Under the pieces are notes generated by a model. It searched no databases. It was not told the DNA's origin and was given only the letters and a program-made list of their open reading frames with translations. From assembly GCF_928392795.1 (NCBI RefSeq), contig NZ_CAKMTJ010000007.1, positions 62,001-126,000 of the forward strand: DNA of 64,000 nt, read 5' to 3'. This document shows, piece by piece, positions 18,683 to 29,898 of this stretch (its first letter is position 1; the number at the start of each line of letters is the position of its first letter). The DNA is from Rothia nasimurium (GTDB lineage: Bacteria; Actinomycetota; Actinomycetes; Actinomycetales; Micrococcaceae). The position numbers and the translations under genes are program-made.

Positions 18683-19813
18683 GTGAGCAGTCACTACGAA
18701 ACCCTCGGCGTCTCACGCGATGCCAGCCCCGAAGAAATCAAGAAGGCCTACCGCAAGAAGGCCCGCCAGTTGCACCCCGACATCAACCCTTCGGAAGAAG
18801 CTGCCGAGGAGTTCAAGCGCGTCTCCCTCGCCCACGATGTGCTCTCTGACCCAGAAAAGCGCCGCATCTACGACCAGACCGGCAACGAAAACGGCACCGC
18901 CGGTGGCTTCGGTGCAGGAGCAGGCGGCTTCGGCGGGGGCTTTGGCGGCTTCCAAGATATCTTCGATACCTTCTTCAACTCTGCCCCGCGCGGCCCCCAA
19001 AGCCGCGTCCGCCAGGGCCAGGACGCCCTCATCAACGTCAAGATCGACCTCAAAGATGCCGTCTTCGGCACCAACAAGCCCATCACCGTTGATACCGCCG
19101 TTACCTGTGACCTCTGCAAGGGCGAAGGAACCGCTGAGGGCACCCACCCCGAAACCTGCGACACCTGCCACGGCCAGGGCTACATGCAGCGCCAGGTCCA
19201 GTCGATTCTGGGCACCGTCGTGCAGCCCGTTGAGTGCCCCACCTGCCGCGGGTTCGGCACCGTCATCAAGCACCCCTGCGCTGAATGCTACGGCGAAGGC
19301 CGAGTGCGGGAACGCAAGCCCCTCACCATCAAAATTCCCGCCGGCGTCACCAATGGCGCCCGCATCCGCCTGGCAGGCCAGGGTGAAGCCGGTACCGCAG
19401 GCGGCCCCAACGGCGACCTCTACGTTGAGCTGCGCGTCAACCCCGACCCCACCTTCAGCCGGGACGGCGATGACCTGGTAGCCACCGTAGGTGTGCCCAT
19501 GACCGCAGCGGCCCTGGGTACCACCATCACCCTCGACACCTTCGACGGCCCCCAGCAGGTACAGATTCCCACCGGAACCCAGTCAGGTGACGTAGTCACC
19601 CTCAAGGACCTGGGCGTCACCCACCTGCGCGGCGGCGGCCGCGGCGACATCCGTGTGCAGATTGAGGTGCGCACCCCCACCGACCTCACCGAGGAGCAGA
19701 AGAACCTGCTCAAGCAGTTCTCCGAGCTTCGCGGCGAGGACCTGCAGGTCAGCGAAACCGTCACCCATAAGCAGGGCGGCTTCTTCTCCCGCCTCAAAGA
19801 CCACCTCAAATAG
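18683..19813 (+). CDS. dnaJ: Chaperone DnaJ
   Basis: A 376-residue type I J-domain co-chaperone of DnaK. J domain at the N-terminus with the HPD motif (RQLHPDINP), then a Gly/Phe-rich stretch (about residues 75-100), four CxxCxGxG zinc-finger repeats ([32 protein letters not shown]) and the C-terminal substrate-binding domains. In actinobacteria the copy next to hrcA is the second DnaJ (DnaJ2), and that fits here; dnaK and grpE are not in the window. Start is GTG with AAAGAGAGAA upstream. Confidence 0.96.
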   Translation: MSSHYETLGVSRDASPEEIKKAYRKKARQLHPDINPSEEAAEEFKRVSLAHDVLSDPEKRRIYDQTGNENGTAGGFGAGAGGFGGGFGGFQDIFDTFFNSAPRGPQSRVRQGQDALINVKIDLKDAVFGTNKPITVDTAVTCDLCKGEGTAEGTHPETCDTCHGQGYMQRQVQSILGTVVQPVECPTCRGFGTVIKHPCAECYGEGRVRERKPLTIKIPAGVTNGARIRLAGQGEAGTAGGPNGDLYVELRVNPDPTFSRDGDDLVATVGVPMTAAALGTTITLDTFDGPQQVQIPTGTQSGDVVTLKDLGVTHLRGGGRGDIRVQIEVRTPTDLTEEQKNLLKQFSELRGEDLQVSETVTHKQGGFFSRLKDHLK

Positions 19814-19822
19814 GACGACCCC

Positions 19823-20581
19823 ATGAGCAACGCTGTCTACTACATCGAACCTGACGAGCTGGCTGCCCTGACGCCAGGTGCCACCCTGCACCTGACCGGC
19901 GACGAGGGGCACCATGCCCTCGTTAAACGTCCCGAGCTCGGGGAAGGGCTCGACGTAGTAGACGGTGAGGGCAACCGCGCTATCACCCGGGTTACTGAGC
20001 TGGGTCAGGACGGCCCCGTGCTTGAGGTCCTCGAACTCACCGAAGATACGGTGGGGGTAGAGATATACCTTGTGCAGGCCCTGGCTAAGGGGGATAGGGA
20101 TATCCAGGCTATTGAGATGGCCACCGAGCTGGGTGCCCACGGTATTGTGCCCTGGAGCGCCGACCGTTCGATTGTGCGCTGGAAGATGGAGCGGGCCGTC
20201 AAAGCACGGGCTAAGTGGCAGAATACGGTGCGGGCAGCAGCTAAGCAGTCCCGCCGGGCCCTGCTGCCCCCGGTCTACGAGCAGCACTCAACCGCAGATT
20301 TAGCCGACCTTGCCCAGGAGCTGGGGGAGGACGGCCTCTTCCTGGTTCTCCACGAGCAGGCAGATTACCGTCTCACCCAAGCTCTTGAAAAGCACCTGAC
20401 CGATCGGGTGAAAGAGGTCTACTTCATCGTGGGCCCCGAAGGCGGTATCAGCCCCCGAGAACTCGACCTGCTCGCAGAAGCCGGGGCCCACACGGTACTG
20501 CTTGGCCCAGAAATCCTCCGCAGTTCTACCGCCGGTGCAGCCGCTATTTCTGCCCTCAACGTTGCGCTAGGACGCTGGTAA
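19823..20581 (+). CDS. rsmE: 16S rRNA (uracil(1498)-N(3))-methyltransferase
   Basis: A 252-residue SPOUT-class methyltransferase that modifies U1498 in the decoding region. The N-terminal PUA-like part (HLTGDEGHHALVKR) is followed by the knotted C-terminal domain with IVGPEGGISPRELDLL and LGPEILRSSTAGAAAI, the SAM-binding trefoil loops. It starts nine bases after dnaJ; dnaJ-rsmE adjacency is common in Gram-positive bacteria, so it probably shares the HrcA-regulated transcript. Confidence 0.94.
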   Translation: MSNAVYYIEPDELAALTPGATLHLTGDEGHHALVKRPELGEGLDVVDGEGNRAITRVTELGQDGPVLEVLELTEDTVGVEIYLVQALAKGDRDIQAIEMATELGAHGIVPWSADRSIVRWKMERAVKARAKWQNTVRAAAKQSRRALLPPVYEQHSTADLADLAQELGEDGLFLVLHEQADYRLTQALEKHLTDRVKEVYFIVGPEGGISPRELDLLAEAGAHTVLLGPEILRSSTAGAAAISALNVALGRW

Positions 20582-20663
20582 ACCCCGTTCTGCTACAGGT
20601 AAAGTAAGAACTACCGCGTACGCTTTGTATTTCAAGGAGCTCTGACAGCCCGCACGGGCATCT

Positions 20664-21764
20664 ATGACTACCTCATCTACGGCTAGCAGCCGCCCCCTCT
20701 CTGTTGCCCGCACCTTCTCCTTCCGGTCAACCGAAGAGATGGTCGCGGTGCTTGGTCCCCACGACGGAAATATCACCCTGATTGAGCAGGCCTTCCCCGG
20801 GCTCACCATTCGCCCCAAGGGGCTAGACGTCATCGTTACCGGCCCCTCAGAAACCGTAGCCACCACCGTCCGTCTGCTGGCTGAACTCACCATTTTGGTA
20901 GAGAACGACACCCAGGTCACCGGCGAGGTGGTCAAGCGCATCATGGGCATGATGACCGCCAGCCTCTCCCACCCAGCTACCGCGATTAGCCAGAATATTC
21001 TGAGCTCCCGGGGCAAGAATATTCGCCCGAAGACCATTAATCAGAAGTCCTATGTCGATGCTATCGATGCCAACACCGTGGTCTTTGGCATCGGCCCGGC
21101 AGGTACCGGTAAGACCTACCTGGCCATGGCCAAGGCGGTACAGGCCCTCCAGTCAAAGGAAGTCAACCGCATCATTCTGACCCGCCCCGCTGTTGAAGCT
21201 GGCGAGCGCCTAGGCTTCCTACCCGGGTCGTTGAACGAGAAGATTGACCCCTATCTACGCCCGCTCTACGATGCGCTGCACGACATGATGGACCCCGAGA
21301 CCATTCCCCGCCTGATGGAGGCCGGGACCATTGAGGTGGCGCCCCTGGCCTATATGCGCGGTCGTACCCTGAACGACGCTTTTATTATTTTGGACGAAGC
21401 GCAGAACACTACGGTGGAGCAGATGAAGATGTTCCTGACCCGTTTGGGCTTTGGGTCGAAGATGGTGATTACAGGTGACGTCACCCAGGTGGACCTGCCC
21501 GGTGGTCAGGCCTCAGGTCTGAAGCAGATTCGTCAGATTCTTGAAGGTATTGACGATATCCATTTCGCGGTTCTGCAGGCCGAGGACGTGGTACGCCACT
21601 CCCTGGTCTCGGATATTGTAAGTGCCTACGATAAGTGGGACGATGCCAAGACCTCGATGGAGCGCCGCCGCAATCGCAAGGTCAAGCGCCAGACCATTGA
21701 GGCTGCGGCCGAAAAGCTGCTGCAGCAGTCAGGTATTGATGTAACCCCCGAAGAGAAGGTCTAG
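20664..21764 (+). CDS. PhoH family ATPase
   Basis: A 366-residue PhoH-like protein. After an N-terminal domain of about 125 residues comes a P-loop ATPase with Walker A GPAGTGKTYLA (about residue 145) and Walker B FIILDEAQNTT (about residue 240). PhoH proteins next to ybeY are thought to act in RNA metabolism and ribosome quality control. The ATG has no strong nearby ribosome-binding site; an upstream in-frame TGA at 20643 rules out a longer start. The stop is four bases before ybeY. Confidence 0.9.
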   Translation: MTTSSTASSRPLSVARTFSFRSTEEMVAVLGPHDGNITLIEQAFPGLTIRPKGLDVIVTGPSETVATTVRLLAELTILVENDTQVTGEVVKRIMGMMTASLSHPATAISQNILSSRGKNIRPKTINQKSYVDAIDANTVVFGIGPAGTGKTYLAMAKAVQALQSKEVNRIILTRPAVEAGERLGFLPGSLNEKIDPYLRPLYDALHDMMDPETIPRLMEAGTIEVAPLAYMRGRTLNDAFIILDEAQNTTVEQMKMFLTRLGFGSKMVITGDVTQVDLPGGQASGLKQIRQILEGIDDIHFAVLQAEDVVRHSLVSDIVSAYDKWDDAKTSMERRRNRKVKRQTIEAAAEKLLQQSGIDVTPEEKV

Positions 21765-21768
21765 CCCT

Positions 21769-22275
21769 GTGAATATTGAGTTTGATATTGAAGAGCCCGG
21801 CGCAGAGGCGAGCGACTTTGTGCGTGAGTCTTTTGAGGCTGTTGATACCGGTGTGCTGGAGAAGCTTGTAGCCCATGCCTTTGCCCATATGAAGGTCTCG
21901 CCTGAGACCGAGCTGTCTATCGCTATTGTGGGCGAAAGCGAAATGGAGCGCATCCACATCGATTGGATGGACCTGCCCGGCCCCACCGACGTGATGAGCT
22001 TCCCCATGGACGAGCTCACCCCCGGTACCGACGACCAGCCGGCCACCGGCGTCCTCGGTGATATTGTCCTGTGCCCGCCCGTTGCCGCCCGTCAGGGGGC
22101 GGACGCCGGCCACAGCACCCTCGATGAGCTCTGCCTACTCACCACCCACGGCATCCTGCACTGCCTGGGCTATGACCATGCCACGGCGGAAGAAGAGGCT
22201 GAAATGTTCGGTATTCAGCGCACCATTCTTGAAGAGTTTCTGGGGCGCCCGGCACCTGTAGAGACGAGGCACTAA
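21769..22275 (+). CDS. ybeY: Endoribonuclease YbeY
   Basis: A 168-residue zinc-dependent RNase that trims the 16S rRNA 3' end. The catalytic histidine triad is in HGILHCLGYDH (about residues 124-134). The segment PGPTDVMSFPMDE is also a family signature. GTG start four bases after phoH. Placement in the phoH-ybeY-corC-era run is the standard bacterial arrangement. Confidence 0.95.
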   Translation: MNIEFDIEEPGAEASDFVRESFEAVDTGVLEKLVAHAFAHMKVSPETELSIAIVGESEMERIHIDWMDLPGPTDVMSFPMDELTPGTDDQPATGVLGDIVLCPPVAARQGADAGHSTLDELCLLTTHGILHCLGYDHATAEEEAEMFGIQRTILEEFLGRPAPVETRH

Positions 22276-22278
22276 CCG

Positions 22279-23556
22279 GTGCTTTCTTCTGCTTTGCTGG
22301 CCTGTGCCGTCCTACTCTTAGTATTAGTGGGCTACCTGCTCACCGCCGTTGAGTCGTCCTACACCTACCTGCCCCGCTCTGAGGCCCAGCGCCTGGGGGA
22401 GGAGCCCGAGAACAAGAGCATTCGGGCTATTCTCACTGACCCCGAGCCCTACTTCCGGTCCCTGCGTATCTGGCGGGTTCTGGCTGAGGTGTCTTCGGTC
22501 GTCTGTTTCTTCCTGCTGGTCCACGACCTTTTCAGCCGCACCTGGGTGAGTGTCCTGGTCACCCTGCTGGTCATGACCGTTGTGGTCTTTGCCTTCTTCG
22601 GGGTTGCCCCCCGCCTGGTGGGCCGCACCAAGCACACCCAGGTCTTCTCGGCGATGGCCGGGGTGGTTTACGGGCTGGGCGTGCTCACCCGTCCCTTCTC
22701 GTCCGCTCTCACCGCCCTGTCCCGCAAGGTCAGCCCTAAGGACTCCGAGCAGGTGACCGGCATTTTCACTGAAGATGAGATTCTTGAGTTCGTTGACCGC
22801 GCAAGTTCTTCTGAGGCTATCGAAGACGACGAGGCAGAGATGGTTCAGTCCATCTTTGAACTCGATGAGACTCGCATCCGCTCCATCATGGTTCCCCGAG
22901 CCGACATGGTCACTGTCGATGTAACCGAAAACCTCGACGATGCGATTTCCCTTTTCCTGCGCTCGGGCTACTCCCGTATCCCTGTGTTAGGGGAGTCTTT
23001 CGACGATGTGCGCGGCGTGCTCTACCTTAAGGACGCCTTGGCAGCTGCCCGGGAGCCGGGAGCGAATGCCCAGGAGATGGGAATTGCCTCGCTCATGCGC
23101 CCGGTGCGCTATGAGCCAGAATCTAAGCGCGTGATGGATCTGCTCAAGGAAATGCAGCGTGAATCTACCCACGTCGCCGTTGTAGTCGATGAATACGGCG
23201 GTACTGCCGGTCTGGTTACTCTGGAAGATCTGATTGAAGAACTCGTGGGCGATATCTCTGATGAATATGACAATGAGAAGCCCGAGATTAACCTTCAAGA
23301 GGATGGCACCTTCAAGATTAGCTCCCGCCTGAGTATCTGGGAGCTGGGAGAACTATTCGGTGTGGACCTTGAAGATGAGGACGTCGATACAGTGGGTGGT
23401 CTACTTGCTAAGCACTTGGGCAGGGTACCAATCATTGGCAGTGAGGTTCTTGTTGAAGGAATCCATATCAAGGCAATCGGTTCCCGTGGCCGTCGCAATA
23501 AGATTGGCACACTCTCTGTTTGGGCGGACTCAGCCCCCCAAGAGCCTGTAAAGTAA
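22279..23556 (+). CDS. HlyC/CorC family transporter (CNNM/CBS protein)
   Basis: A 425-residue membrane protein. Three or four helices of the DUF21/CNNM domain occupy residues 1-150 (LLACAVLLLVLVGYLLTAVES; VLVTLLVMTVVVFAFFGV). A paired CBS module follows (about 200-330, beginning IMVPRADMVTVD, with VVVDEYGGTAGLVTLEDLIEEL), then the CorC_HlyC transporter-associated domain. The family moves or senses Mg2+ or Co2+; some members are loosely called haemolysins. GTG start four bases after ybeY. Confidence 0.9.
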   Translation: MLSSALLACAVLLLVLVGYLLTAVESSYTYLPRSEAQRLGEEPENKSIRAILTDPEPYFRSLRIWRVLAEVSSVVCFFLLVHDLFSRTWVSVLVTLLVMTVVVFAFFGVAPRLVGRTKHTQVFSAMAGVVYGLGVLTRPFSSALTALSRKVSPKDSEQVTGIFTEDEILEFVDRASSSEAIEDDEAEMVQSIFELDETRIRSIMVPRADMVTVDVTENLDDAISLFLRSGYSRIPVLGESFDDVRGVLYLKDALAAAREPGANAQEMGIASLMRPVRYEPESKRVMDLLKEMQRESTHVAVVVDEYGGTAGLVTLEDLIEELVGDISDEYDNEKPEINLQEDGTFKISSRLSIWELGELFGVDLEDEDVDTVGGLLAKHLGRVPIIGSEVLVEGIHIKAIGSRGRRNKIGTLSVWADSAPQEPVK

Positions 23557-23595
23557 AGCCAAGACATTTCTTAACCTCTTCTTTGGAGTATTTGC

Positions 23596-24678
23596 ATGGA
23601 GTTTGCTTCCTTCCCCGACGACTACACTGCGGGCTTTGCCGTCCTGGTAGGCCGCCCTAACGCCGGTAAGTCAACCCTCACCAATGCGTTGGTCGGGCAG
23701 AAGGTCGCCATTACCTCCAACCGCCCGCAGACCACCCGCCACACCATCCGCGGTATCGTGCACCGTGAGGACTTCCAGCTGGTTCTCGTTGATACCCCCG
23801 GCTTGCACCGCCCCCGCACCCTCCTGGGCGAGCGTCTGAACGATATGGTTGCTCAGACGCTTTCTGAGGTCGACGTGATTGGTTTCTGTATTCCTGCCGA
23901 TGAGAAGATTGGCCCCGGTGACCGCTACATTGCACAGCAGTTAGCTGCTTCGGGGAACAAGCCCATCGTAGCTATTGTGACCAAGGCCGATAAGGTGAGC
24001 CATGAACAGCTGACCGAGCAGCTTTTGGCTGTTTCAGCCCTGGGCGACGAGATTATGAGCGCTGAGCGTGCAGCCCGTCAGCAACGCCGGGAGCGTCAGG
24101 AGCGAAAGAAGAAGGGGGAGGAGCTCCCCTTCCGTAAGGGCAGTGGCCCGGCCGCTACCCGTGACAAGAGTAAACCTCTTGCCGCACCAGTTAATGACGG
24201 CCGTGGCGGCTGGGCAGACATTATTCCGGTCTCGGCGGTGAAGGATTACCAGGTAGAAGAGGTTGCTAAGCTCCTTTCTTCTTACCTTCCCGACTCGCCC
24301 CCGCTCTATCCCACCGGTGAGCTGACTGACGAACCTGAGGCTACCCTGGTAGCTGAGCTGGTTCGAGAGGCCGCCCTTGAAGGTGTACAGGACGAACTCC
24401 CACACTCGGTAGCAGTTACGGTTGAAGAGATGGAGCTACGCGAGGGTCGGAGTGAGGACAACCCCCTGCTTGATATTCATGTGAATCTCTTTGTGGAGCG
24501 TGACTCCCAGAAGGGAATTATTATCGGTAAGCGGGGAGCTCGTCTGAAGGAGATTGGCCAAACCGCCCGTAAGAATATTGAGGCCTTACTTGGCACCAAG
24601 GTTTTCCTGTCGATCCATGTCAAGGTCGCAAAAGACTGGCAGCGTGACCCTCGGGCCTTGGGCAAACTAGGCTTCTAG
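23596..24678 (+). CDS. era: GTPase Era with a charged insertion
   Basis: A 360-residue ribosome-assembly GTPase that binds the 3' end of 16S rRNA. G1 GRPNAGKST (residues 19-27), G3 DTPGL (66-70), G4 TKAD (129-132), G5 VSAVK (about 212) and a C-terminal KH domain with IIIGKRGARLKEIG. Era is normally about 300 residues; here an extra stretch at about 154-205, between G4 and G5, is strongly basic/acidic (RQQRRERQERKKKGEE) and then Pro/Ala-rich, probably an exposed loop. All catalytic motifs remain. GGAG precedes the ATG. Confidence 0.95.
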   Translation: MEFASFPDDYTAGFAVLVGRPNAGKSTLTNALVGQKVAITSNRPQTTRHTIRGIVHREDFQLVLVDTPGLHRPRTLLGERLNDMVAQTLSEVDVIGFCIPADEKIGPGDRYIAQQLAASGNKPIVAIVTKADKVSHEQLTEQLLAVSALGDEIMSAERAARQQRRERQERKKKGEELPFRKGSGPAATRDKSKPLAAPVNDGRGGWADIIPVSAVKDYQVEEVAKLLSSYLPDSPPLYPTGELTDEPEATLVAELVREAALEGVQDELPHSVAVTVEEMELREGRSEDNPLLDIHVNLFVERDSQKGIIIGKRGARLKEIGQTARKNIEALLGTKVFLSIHVKVAKDWQRDPRALGKLGF

Positions 24679-24776
24679 ATTTCCCCTTATCAGGAGTTTC
24701 TTCCCTGCATTACCCCCTAAGCTGGTCTGAAAAATCGGTTACCCCACACCGAACAAACGAATCGGAGATACCTTTT

Positions 24777-26240
24777 ATGGCGCCACAGGGTCAGCCCCAG
24801 CAGCGAGTAATTACGCCCCTGGGGCGTCATATGAGCAACCAACCGCTTAGGTCCCAGCGGGTCAAGTGGATAGCGCTCTCGTGCGTTGCCCTTCTTGCTA
24901 TGGTGATTGCCTTCAGCGGCTTTGCCCTGGTACGGTTGCGCAGCAACGTGCAAACTGCCGAGATGAACATTGGTGAGCTCTCGTCGAACCTTGCCAGTGG
25001 CCCACTCGACATTCTCGTGATTGGCTCCGATACCCGTGCGGGTAACAATGGCGCCTATGGCACAGCTGAGGACGCCGCCTCCGGTGCCCGCTCCGACGTG
25101 ATGATGCTGGTTCAGGTGAGCGAAGACCGTTCAAACGTCAATGTTATATCCTTCCCCCGTGACCTGATGGTCGATATCCCTAAGTGTACGGACGCTGATA
25201 CAGGCGAAGTCTACCCGGCGAGTGAAGAAACCCAGATTAACGAATCGCTTGAACGAGGTGGCCCCGGTTGCACTGTTGCCACTATCAGCAACCTCACCGG
25301 TATAGCTATCGACCACTTCATGCTGGTAGATTTCAACGCCGTTAAGGCTCTGTCGAGTGTCGTGGGTGGCGTTGAGGTCTGTGTAACCGAACCGATCGAT
25401 GATACCTACAGTGGGCTCAAGCTCCCCGCCGGCACCTCAAGTGTTGAGGGGGAACAGGCTCTGGCCTTCTTGCGGTCCCGCCACGGCTTTGGCGACGGCA
25501 GCGACACCGCCCGGATCCAGGCTCAGCAGAGCTTCCTAGCTTCCCTCTTGCGTAAGGTGCAAGCTGAAGGGACCCTCACTAACCCGGCCATGCTACTCAA
25601 TATTGCAGAAGCCATCACCCAGAACGTTACTGTCGATAAGGAACTGACCAACCTGGGCAACCTGGTGAGCATCGGAACCATTTTTGCAAAGGTTGATCTG
25701 AGCAAGGTTGTCTTTGCAACCGTCCCCAACGAACCCTATATCTACGATGCTAATAAGCTCCAGCTATCGGCCGATGCAGAGGCTTTCTTCACCAAGCTTC
25801 AAAATGATGAATCCCTGGTTGAGCCTGCCCCCGCTGCAACTGCCGACGAGAGTGAATCGTCCGCCCCGGCTGCTGAACTGACCTATTCGCTGGGTGTGAG
25901 CGTTACCGATGCCACCGGTGTTGTGAACCGTGCTGAAGAGCTCGCGCCAAAGATTGAGGAGACTGGCTTTACCTCGGTCACGGTAGATACCACCGATGCG
26001 GTCTACACCGAGTCGGCAATTTACTACCCCTACGGTTATGAGGCCGAAGCTCAGGCTATTGCCGATCTCTTCGGTATAACCTCCCTGACTCCCTCGGACC
26101 AGTACGTGGGAATTGCCGTTGTTCTGGGATCAGACCTGGCTGAGAGCGACACCATTGAAGCCCCCCAATCTGAGATTGCAGCGGGTGCTACCGGCCAGAC
26201 CGCCGATCAGGTGACCTGCCAGCAGTCTTTCAGCTACTAA
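24777..26240 (+). CDS. LytR-CpsA-Psr (LCP) cell-wall ligase
   Basis: A 487-residue membrane-anchored enzyme. A basic N-terminus and one membrane helix (about 30-52) are followed by the LCP domain: LDILVIGSDTRAG, NVISFPRDLMVDIP with its catalytic arginine, and FLRSRHGFGDGSDTARIQAQQ. A LytR_C domain occupies about 370-480 (YSLGVSVTDATGVVNRAEEL). LCP proteins transfer lipid-linked glycans to peptidoglycan on the outer face. The start could also be the internal ATG at 24831, closer to the membrane helix. A hairpin terminator follows. Confidence 0.92.
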   Translation: MAPQGQPQQRVITPLGRHMSNQPLRSQRVKWIALSCVALLAMVIAFSGFALVRLRSNVQTAEMNIGELSSNLASGPLDILVIGSDTRAGNNGAYGTAEDAASGARSDVMMLVQVSEDRSNVNVISFPRDLMVDIPKCTDADTGEVYPASEETQINESLERGGPGCTVATISNLTGIAIDHFMLVDFNAVKALSSVVGGVEVCVTEPIDDTYSGLKLPAGTSSVEGEQALAFLRSRHGFGDGSDTARIQAQQSFLASLLRKVQAEGTLTNPAMLLNIAEAITQNVTVDKELTNLGNLVSIGTIFAKVDLSKVVFATVPNEPYIYDANKLQLSADAEAFFTKLQNDESLVEPAPAATADESESSAPAAELTYSLGVSVTDATGVVNRAEELAPKIEETGFTSVTVDTTDAVYTESAIYYPYGYEAEAQAIADLFGITSLTPSDQYVGIAVVLGSDLAESDTIEAPQSEIAAGATGQTADQVTCQQSFSY

Positions 26241-26265
26241 GCACCCACAGCGGTTCCAAATAGTG

Positions 26266-26298
26266 GACGGGCGGTGGCAGGTTCTGCCGCCGCCCGTC
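26266..26298 (+). terminator. Hairpin after the LCP gene
   Basis: GACGGGCGGTGGCAG (26266-26280) pairs along 15 bp, one G-U, with 26284-26298 across a GTT loop. Only TCTCTG follows, no long T-run. It lies between the LCP gene and the leuA leader and isolates the two units. Confidence 0.65.
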
Positions 26299-26307
26299 TC
26301 TGCGTGG

Positions 26308-26313
26308 TACCGT
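26308..26313 (+). promoter_or_regulatory. Candidate extended -10 of the leuA leader
   Basis: TGGTACCGT gives an extended -10 (TACCGT with TGG before it), six bases before the ATG of the leader peptide at 26320. The transcript would start at that ATG. No good -35 is visible. Confidence 0.4.
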
Positions 26314-26319
26314 GACAGT

Positions 26320-28190
<1,871 letters not shown>

Positions 28191-28201
28191 AGCAAAGCGA
28201 T

Positions 28202-28237
28202 GGGCTGTATCGGGACTTCCGGTACAGCCCACCTTTT
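28202..28237 (+). terminator. Intrinsic terminator of leuA
   Basis: GGGCTGTATCGG (28202-28213) pairs with CCGGTACAGCCC (28219-28230), 12 bp with one G-U pair, loop GACTT, followed by ACCTTTT. Confidence 0.85.
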
Positions 28238-28301
28238 AACAGTGCCCCGTATAACAGGCCAGGGTGGAGCCCTGGCACACTGAATGTGGGAGAATAAAGA
28301 C

Positions 28302-29069
28302 GTGACTTCAGCGCTATCTACGACTAAGACCATTCGTGATAGCGCTATTGTTTTACGCACCCAGGATCTGGGGGAGCACGACCGCATTATTATCCTGGCT
28401 ACCCGGCAGCGGGGGATTCTGCACGCAGTAGCCAGGGGAGTGCGCAAGAGTAGCTCAAAGATTGGTGCCCGGCTCGAGCCCTTCATGCTGGTCGATATTT
28501 CGGCTGCCCCCGGTAAAAAACTCGCTACGATTTCGCAGGTTGTTACCCGCCGCGCCTATTTGGGACCGATTATCAACGACTACACCCGTTACACGGTCGC
28601 AGCTGTCTTAGCCGAGGTGGCAGAACAACTGCTCAACCACGAACAAGAGCGCCTAGAGGAGCAGTTTACGCTGTTAGCCGGGGCCCTCTCAGCCCTAGCG
28701 CGGGGGACCTACCCGCCCCACCGCGTCCTTGACTCCTACCTGCTACGAGCCCTGCACAGGGCGGGTTGGAGCATGGCCATTGGCGCCTGTGCCGCCTGCG
28801 GTAGCCTGGATGACCTCACCTATTTTTCCCCCTCCCTGGGGGTGCTGTGCACCGGGTGCGCGCGTACCGGGGACTTCCCTCAGCTCAGCCCACTGGCTCC
28901 TGAAGAACCTGCCTATTTAGCGGCTCTGGCCACCGGCGACTGGCCCGGCATTTTGAGCGAGCACCCGCCCGCGCTCCGGCAGCGGGCAGAACGGCATATC
29001 ATGGACTATGTGCAGTGGCAGCTTGAGCGGCCGCTCAAAACTCTGACCACCCTAGAGAAGGAAATCTAG
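28302..29069 (+). CDS. recO: DNA repair protein RecO
   Basis: A 255-residue recombination mediator that helps load RecA on SSB-coated DNA. An N-terminal OB fold (IVLRTQDLGEHDRIIILAT) is followed by a helical domain and a four-cysteine zinc site, CAACG and CTGCA (about residues 160-185). I chose GTG at 28302 because GGGAG lies nine bases upstream; ATG at 28284 would add six residues without any ribosome-binding site. It precedes uppS by three bases, a conserved era-recO-uppS type neighbourhood interrupted here by the LCP and leuA genes. Confidence 0.93.
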   Translation: MTSALSTTKTIRDSAIVLRTQDLGEHDRIIILATRQRGILHAVARGVRKSSSKIGARLEPFMLVDISAAPGKKLATISQVVTRRAYLGPIINDYTRYTVAAVLAEVAEQLLNHEQERLEEQFTLLAGALSALARGTYPPHRVLDSYLLRALHRAGWSMAIGACAACGSLDDLTYFSPSLGVLCTGCARTGDFPQLSPLAPEEPAYLAALATGDWPGILSEHPPALRQRAERHIMDYVQWQLERPLKTLTTLEKEI

Positions 29070-29072
29070 TAG

Positions 29073-29852
29073 ATGACACCGGTGAAGCCCTACAGCCACC
29101 CCAGCGGCGCCGTAGCTCCTGCGATTCCGAGCAAGTTCGTGCCCCAGCACGTGGCCGTGGTGATGGACGGCAATGGACGCTGGGCGAATGAACGCGGCCT
29201 ACCCCGCAATGAGGGCCACCGAGCCGGTGAAGCAGCCCTGCTCGATGTGGTGGCTGGTGCTATCGAAATGGGTATTCCCTATGTTTCTGCCTACGCTTTT
29301 TCAACCGAGAACTGGCGTCGTAGCCCCGACGAGGTCGCCTTCCTCATGCGGTTCTCCTCTGAGGTTCTAGAACGTCAACTAGAGACCCTCAAGAGCTGGG
29401 GGGTTCGCATCCGCTGGGCCGGCCGTCGGCCCAAGCTCTGGAAGTCGGTTATCAAGCTGCTCGAAAAGTGCGAAGAAGAAACTAGGCACAACACCCTGTG
29501 TACCCTGACCATGTGCGTCAACTACGGGGGTAGGGCAGAAATTGCGGACGCCGCCGCCCTGATTGCCGAGGACGTCGCAGCCGGGCGCCTCAAGCCCAAG
29601 CACATCAACGAAAAAATCTTTCAGAACTATCTCGACGAGCCTGACCTGCCCGACGTTGATCTTTTCCTCCGAACCTCGGGTGAACAGCGTTTCTCTAACT
29701 TCCTTCTCTGGCAGAGTGCCTATGCCGAGATGGTCTTTATGAACGTGCTCTGGCCCGATGTTGACCGTACGGTACTGTGGCAGGCGGTAGAAGAATATGC
29801 CCTCCGCGACCGCCGCTACGGAGGGGCCGTTGATAAGGTGACCCAACCCTAA
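29073..29852 (+). CDS. uppS: Isoprenyl transferase (polyprenyl diphosphate synthase)
   Basis: A 259-residue cis-prenyltransferase making the lipid carrier for cell-wall synthesis. [12 protein letters not shown] (about residue 31) is the catalytic, diphosphate-binding motif; AFSTENWRR and [20 protein letters not shown] are also diagnostic. In actinobacteria the product is usually decaprenyl diphosphate, but chain length cannot be read here. The ribosome-binding site AAGGAAA lies in the end of recO, so the two genes are coupled. Confidence 0.93.
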   Translation: MTPVKPYSHPSGAVAPAIPSKFVPQHVAVVMDGNGRWANERGLPRNEGHRAGEAALLDVVAGAIEMGIPYVSAYAFSTENWRRSPDEVAFLMRFSSEVLERQLETLKSWGVRIRWAGRRPKLWKSVIKLLEKCEEETRHNTLCTLTMCVNYGGRAEIADAAALIAEDVAAGRLKPKHINEKIFQNYLDEPDLPDVDLFLRTSGEQRFSNFLLWQSAYAEMVFMNVLWPDVDRTVLWQAVEEYALRDRRYGGAVDKVTQP

Positions 29853-29898
29853 GTTTCCTCCCATACTAGGCGAAAGCCGCGGCTGAAAGGGGTCCGAT

